In this document: piece after piece, positions 59,270 to 64,000 of the stretch
Layout of the letters: every line of letters starts with the position of its first letter
Position numbering within the stretch: the first letter of the stretch is position 1
Program-made: the position numbers and the translations under genes
Origin: Trichaptum fuscoviolaceum
Taxonomy: Eukaryota; Basidiomycota; Agaricomycetes; Hymenochaetales; Trichaptaceae
DNA: 64,000 bases
Direction: 5' to 3'
Assembly (NCBI GenBank): GCA_910574455.1
Contig: CAJSYZ010000003.1
Location: 4,463,250-4,527,249 of the forward strand
The notes under the pieces: model-generated
The model's input: the letters and a program-made list of their open reading frames with translations, nothing else
The model's database searches: none
Told to the model about the DNA's origin: nothing

Positions 59270-61097
59270 ATGTCAAGTTCTGATCTCGGGAATACTCCAA
59301 GCTCTTGCTTGGACACAGACGAGGACGAGGACGGTTCAGAATCCAGCTTTGGTCTCAACACTCACAGCTCAAAGTCCGCGATCATCGAAGACGAGAGCGA
59401 ATACGAAGTGTATACAAATCCTGTAGAGGTTAAGTTCGGTAGGACCACATATTATCTATATTTCAGTGTGTGGTTTGGCTTATCTTCAATGACTTGTCAG
59501 AGGACCTACCCTTTGGTTATCGCTCGGGAGCATATATCGATAGCACGGTGGTCCAGTCAATCACCAAAAGCTTAGAGTCCAAGCTAGAGCATGCAAATCG
59601 CTTCGGGTTTTCGTCGAACGATTTCAAGGAAACACTTGTTCTGGCTGATCGGCTGGGGAGGTACTTTGATACGTCAAATCAGTATATCAGTAACCGGGTT
59701 AGGGAAGCACAGGCTCTGCAGAGGAAGACGGCTGTGATGCTAGACCAGTTTCGGATCAGTACATACCAGTACACGGACATGATCTTCAAGCTAGGTGAAG
59801 AACTAGCTATCCTGATGCGTTATACGGTAAGCTGCAAATTAAATCAAAAGCTTGAATGCACGTCTCTAACCGCTTGTTCTTATGGTAATGCGCTATAGCC
59901 CGAGGAGCCACTTGAGCTGCTTATCCGCAAGCGTGTGGAGGAATCAAGACTTGCTGTCGCCACGGCGTTCATATCTGTTCTTCCCGGCTTTTTCCCGTCA
60001 GGGAAACTCATCAATGTTTTCACTGGGGACGTCATCTGGGATAATTTCTTGTCTTGCTTAGTCGCCCGATATCATTCACACCATGCAATCGTGCGTTGGC
60101 AACGTAAATTTGAGGATGAGGAGGCCGGCAATCGATTGATACAGACAAAATCTGTCTTTTCTGCCATAAGGATCGACATCAAAGGCACAAAGCTCGAGGA
60201 AAATGTTCGTCGTGAACTCTCTGCTCAATTGAAGCACTTTACGCCAGTCGTGGGCGTGAATCTTAAAGGCTCTACAAGCAGGCCCCGAAACCCAAGGCTT
60301 GCGCTCAAGTTCTTTCTCCCCCTACTTATTTGGTCATATAACGAGTGCAAGGATTGGATCGTCTTCCTAGACAAATGCCGTGTGCGGAACAATTGCCAAA
60401 GTCGCCCGTTGGTCAACTCTCAGAAGCAGAAGTCAATTGTTCTGCGACTCAGGCGACTCCGACTGTCTTTCAATCCGGAACAGCACGAGAGGCTCGGCGT
60501 CGATGGAAACGTGAACTTGAACGTGCCGGTGGAGAAGCTGCTCTAGCTGACTTTCATCGACTCATTCAGAAGTCAATGGATATTCTTGGCGTCGACTCGG
60601 CTGATGGTGGAACGTCCTCATTGGAGAATAATCGACAAATCCAGCGCGAATACGGAAATTATTCGGTTGTTCTGCGCAGGTTCAACTGGATCAGGAAATG
60701 TTTAATCATCCTCTGTGATGATTCGCTTCTGGATCTGTTGCTCATGAATGATGGTGCAATGCAGCGCTTCTCCAGGGAGATGGACTTTGCTAGGCTGGGC
60801 ATTATCGAAGTGACTCGAGCCATTAGGCAATTTGACGATGCTGATCGCAAAGATATAGACAAGGAAAGACTCGACAGGGCCGCCGAATTTCTCCACGAAG
60901 ATATGGAACACATCGATCATGCCCTTATTCCGGCAGAGCAAATTTTTGACTCTTTACTCCTGAAGACAGTCGACGATTTACTTCGTAATTATGGTCCATT
61001 TTATTTAACAGATTATGGAATCCTATTTGCTCTTCTCGACAAATTGGATCCCATCACGGACACCGACTCGGATGTCAATATGAGCTCGGCGATGTAA
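59270..61097 (+). CDS. Orphan gene B, FFL-motif family (557 aa), intact
   Basis: Family not recognised. Exons 59270-59428, 59467-59826, 59899-60379 and 60424-61097 total 1674 nt and stay in phase. Introns are 38, 72 and 44 nt; the first and third are very short but keep GT..AG ends. The N-terminus is acidic and Ser-rich (SSSDLGNTPSS, DTDEDEDGSESS). A helical region follows (SITKSLESKLEHANRF, VREAQALQRKTAVMLDQF). Then LALKFFLPLLIWSYNECKDW at about 60,299-60,358 aligns with AFRFFLPYFQLHYNALYDF of gene A. The C-terminal 200 residues are helical, containing WIRKCLIILCDDSLLDLLL. There are no known motifs. It is convergent with the second Plavaka copy, 771 nt apart, the same layout as gene A with copy 1. 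Confidence 0.65.
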
Positions 61098-61224
61098 CTG
61101 GCGGTTGCATATTGGACCATTCCCCGACACGAAGTGTTCTAGGGTTCACCAGCGCGCGATTCAAGTTTAAGTTGTGGCCGTGTTAAATTTTTATTTCGTT
61201 TTACTATGTTTATGACAAAAGTCA

Positions 61225-61790
61225 AGGACTCGGATTGTACTAGTACTACTCATTCTATGCCAGTGCTTACTCCCTTTTCAAGTTTAACTTAAAGCTCCTC
61301 TCGCACTATGCTGCACTATTGGTAGTTAGTACTAGTAGCAACTATGTGACATCGTTTTCTTGATTACTACTATATACTGCAAAAAAATTATTTATTTATT
61401 CATAGCATATGCTTCAAGTTGATAGTACTACCGTGACTAGTACTACTAGTAGTCTGTGTTCAACTTCAACTTCAACTTCAAGATGGTTAAATTAGAACTT
61501 GAAGTAGTACTAGTAGTAGTAGCAGCCTGAGGCAGGTTATTGGTTCATTTCCAGTTGTTGGCAAGTTCCATGTTATTGTACACTTTTTACTTGAAGTTTT
61601 CTATGTTCATACTAGTAGTACTAGTACCAGTAGTAGTAGTACTCAGCCTGAGGCTGCCAGTGCACTGCAGCAGTGGGAAATTTTGACCACTGCCACTGAC
61701 AGTGGCATCTGACATGATCCAACTTGAACTTGAAGTCTAAGATGCACCGACTAGTAACACTACAATTCTAGTATAGCTAGTACCATAATC
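61225..61790. repeat. Palindromic-word DNA, block 6
   Basis: Lies between the convergent 3' ends of gene B and Plavaka copy 2, as block 2 does for gene A and copy 1. It contains TGACTAGTACTACTAGTAGT, CAACTTCAACTTCAACTTC, TACTAGTAGTACTAGTACC, CTGCCAGTGCACTGCAGCAG and CCAACTTGAACTTGAAGTC. Confidence 0.75.
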
Positions 61791-61867
61791 CGTCACTGAA
61801 CATTTAAATGTTATATCCTTACTTCATAAGTTTCAAGGTACTTTGTGAGCTAAATGAGGGTTTATCT

Positions 61868-63018
61868 TTATTGTTGCCTACTTTCGTACAATGTTTCATG
61901 CATGTGCATGTCAGCAAATCGGTTAACATAGAATCTATTGTAAAAGTCCAGGGACTCCTCAGGTGTCAATGACTTCGGAGGACATTCATCACCCTCTGGA
62001 ACCCCAAGGAGGTGAGCTAAACGGAAGATACTCCCTAGAGCTATCACGGATAACTTTGGAGTTTTTGAGTCACCGTGACGGGGGTAGCCTGACTCCGAGT
62101 CGGAGGTGTCATTCAGGTCACTCCGGCGAGTCCGAGTCAGCGGTTGACGGCAACTTCCAATAGTAATACGCTGGCACACGGTAGAGGTCTCTGACTCATA
62201 CTCTGGCTCGACTATCCACATTCTTGTTTTTCTGTCAGGTGAGTCTCCAATGTTCTTGAAAAACTGGACAAGGGCGCATTCCTGACGTTCTCCATTGGCG
62301 GTGAAGGAGAAAAGAAGCATAACCCGAGCAATTCGCATCCCTGCAAACCCCTTTTTGCGAGAACTAACTTGGACAAGAACGACATCACGTCGTGGTTTTC
62401 CGCGCCAAGAGGGATTGGACCTGATCACCTCCCTCATTGCTTGCTCTATAGGAATTGATTCGCCGCGGTAGGCGAAATACGCGGTAGCTGAATGGAAGAT
62501 GGCAATGACATTGCCCATGTCCAGTGCAAACTGTTGTTCGGCTATCAGGCTTTCAGAAGCGCTTCCGAGGTCATAGTATCCTAATTCGTTCAAGTTGCAC
62601 CTTTCGTACTTGCAGAATAAGTATATTTTGATGAGTCGTCGGAGCTGTCGGAGTTCCGGATGGCCTTTTATCGCTGCAAGAGCGTTGAGCTGTTTGGGGT
62701 ACAGCTTACTGGACTCTGTAAGGATAGCAACGAATAAGTCAGATATCCAGCGCCACAATTTGAAGCTCGTGTTACTGACGTTGTTTCGAAGCCATTAACA
62801 TCAAGCTCGAAGGATCACTTCTACCACCTAAGCAAAACCGATGTTCTGTATTTTCCACATCATGAAGAACAACACTACTTTGCAGTCCTTCCACTGATGA
62901 AGTGCTGAAATCATCCAGGTCAGCAATTTCGTTGTGCCCTTGATTACCCACAGTGCCATCGAAGAAATCATCTGTATCATTGGCTGCTCCTGCCACACCA
63001 ATACACTGCAACTGCTCC
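61868..63018 (-). pseudogene. Plavaka transposase, copy 2, 5'-truncated by an LTR insertion
   Basis: Homologous to the C-terminal quarter of copy 1. Shared text includes PKQLNALAAIKGHPELRQL, FAYRGESIPIEQAMREVIRS, PSWRGKPRRD and FRLAHLLGVPEGDECPPKS, plus an upstream exon with DDFFDGTVGNQGHNEIADLD. At 63,018 the coding sequence stops and an LTR begins (TGTTACGACC). The two copies are clearly diverged, so they are separate elements rather than a recent duplication. The upstream three quarters, including the zinc finger, are not in the window. Confidence 0.85.
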
Positions 63019-64000
63019 TGTTACGACCTGGGGGGAACCTGGGGGCCGGGGCGCGTTAGCGGCTTCCGGGGCAAGGCCTGGGAGAGCGCGCGGCAGCGGA
63101 GGAGGCGAAGGGGAACCGTTAAGGACGCTACCACGCCAACGGAGTCGCGCGGGGAGCGGGGCTACGGGGGCGAGACGCAAGGGGGCTCAAGGCGAGGACG
63201 GGACGGAGTCAGAGGCGAGGCGGGGAAGGCAGAGTCGAGGCGCGGGAGACAGAGTCGAGACGCGGGGAAATGCCAAGCGGAATTCTGGCGGGAATCTGGA
63301 TTCGCGCGGGAATCTGGATTCGTGCGGGAATCTGGATTCGTGCGGGAATCTGGATTCGTGCAGGGATTGCAGAGCGGGAATCGTTCGGGACTTTGGCGGG
63401 AATCGCAGAGCGGGATTCTAGCGGGAATCTCAGAGCGGGATTCTGGGCAGGACTCAGAGCGGGATTCGCAGAGCGGGATTCGGGACAAGACAGAGACAAG
63501 AGAGCCAGAGAGCAGGCGTGCTTAGGACGGGAGCAGAGAGCTCAGGATAACCGGGATCTCAAGGCAACACTTCTGTATCAGGAGGAGGTTCCCTAAGGAA
63601 GCACTAAGGAAGCACTCGACAAGTCAGCATTGTAAAACTACACTAGAGACAAGACAGAAACACACCTAAGGAAGCACTCGACAAGAGGACAAAAGTGAGT
63701 GCTCCTTACGGTGGCGACAGGTATTTATCTACTGGGCAGAATCTACAGGGAACGGGCATGCACAAACGCGCAACTAACTAGTTACACAATCTTGCGGGCG
63801 AAGGCCGCGCATACAGTGACGTGAATCCGGGATTCGGGATTCGGTGCGGGAACATCTGGGCAAGATCTAAGGGAACGAGCGTGAAGCATGGTCAAGTGGA
63901 ACAAAGAGAACTAAAGGAATGTAATTGTGCGCGAGGTATCAAGCTGGCGCACAGGCAGCGGGGTAACGAGCGTGGGGGGCGGATGTAATGCATACATCGT
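63019..64000 (-). mobile_element. LTR of a chromovirus-related element, truncated by window end
   Basis: Begins TGTTACGACCTGGGGGG and matches the reverse complement of the solo LTR's right end (57,072 down to about 56,164) throughout. It may be another solo LTR or one end of a complete element. It contains four copies of an 18-bp unit at 63,288-63,359 where the solo LTR has two (about 56,768-56,803), and the leader module at about 63,590-63,740. Confidence 0.85.

Noticed and set aside
63209..63596. Repetitive Arg/Ile/Pro or Gly/Ile/Trp ORFs near the right edge
   Set aside because: All frames through the 18-bp LTR repeat stay open because of its length; not genes.

Overview
This 64 kb window is nuclear DNA of a filamentous fungus, most likely a mushroom-forming basidiomycete (Agaricomycetes). 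The genes are cut by many short introns (about 44-65 nt) with GT..AG ends and CTRAC-like branch sites. Core proteins are fungal in type, and the mobile DNA is a chromovirus plus Plavaka-type transposases, the latter known to me mainly from basidiomycetes. I see no bacterial features, CRISPR array, rRNA or tRNA.

Region 1 (1-22.2 kb) is compact, conserved and looks healthy. In order it holds: the 3' part of a neurofibromin/Ira RasGAP gene (+); a 1030-aa coiled-coil protein (+); a secreted S28 serine peptidase (+); an alpha/beta hydrolase (+); NAA10/ARD1 N-terminal acetyltransferase (-); a GRR1-type F-box/LRR protein (-); and a small two-exon gene (+) divergent from GRR1. I reconstructed exon chains for the peptidase, hydrolase, NAA10, GRR1, the coiled-coil gene and the small gene; each stays in frame from start to stop.

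Region 2 (22.2-64 kb) is accessory and repeat-rich. (a) A Plavaka (CACTA/EnSpm-like) transposase gene at 28.1-32.1 kb (-) has an orphan gene A converging on its 3' side and an orphan gene D diverging from its 5' side. (b) A second, truncated Plavaka copy at 61.9-63.0 kb has orphan gene B converging on it in the same layout. (c) Orphan gene C (52.1-57.3 kb, -) carries a 2.5 kb solo LTR at its intron 1/exon 2 junction. Proteins A, B and C share a helix motif built on FFL and appear to be diverged paralogues. (d) The DNA around these genes is built from a few short palindromic words (ACTAGT/AGTACT, CAAGTTGAACTTG, CACTGCCAGTG, CAGGCTCAGCCTG, ACTCCGAGTCGGAGT). (e) A 6.7 kb Ty3/gypsy chromovirus (38,312-45,015) has nearly identical 818 bp LTRs but three lesions in pol. 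(f) There is a group III (NIK1-like) hybrid histidine kinase pseudogene, and an RNase D-like exonuclease present as one complete-looking gene and one truncated copy.

The best candidate for something undescribed is the repeated association of Plavaka transposase, FFL-motif orphan gene and palindromic-word DNA. It may be a large CACTA-type element whose subterminal repeats and cargo genes evolve quickly. Homology among A, B and C and the function of the palindromic words are inferences from reading and need alignment tools.
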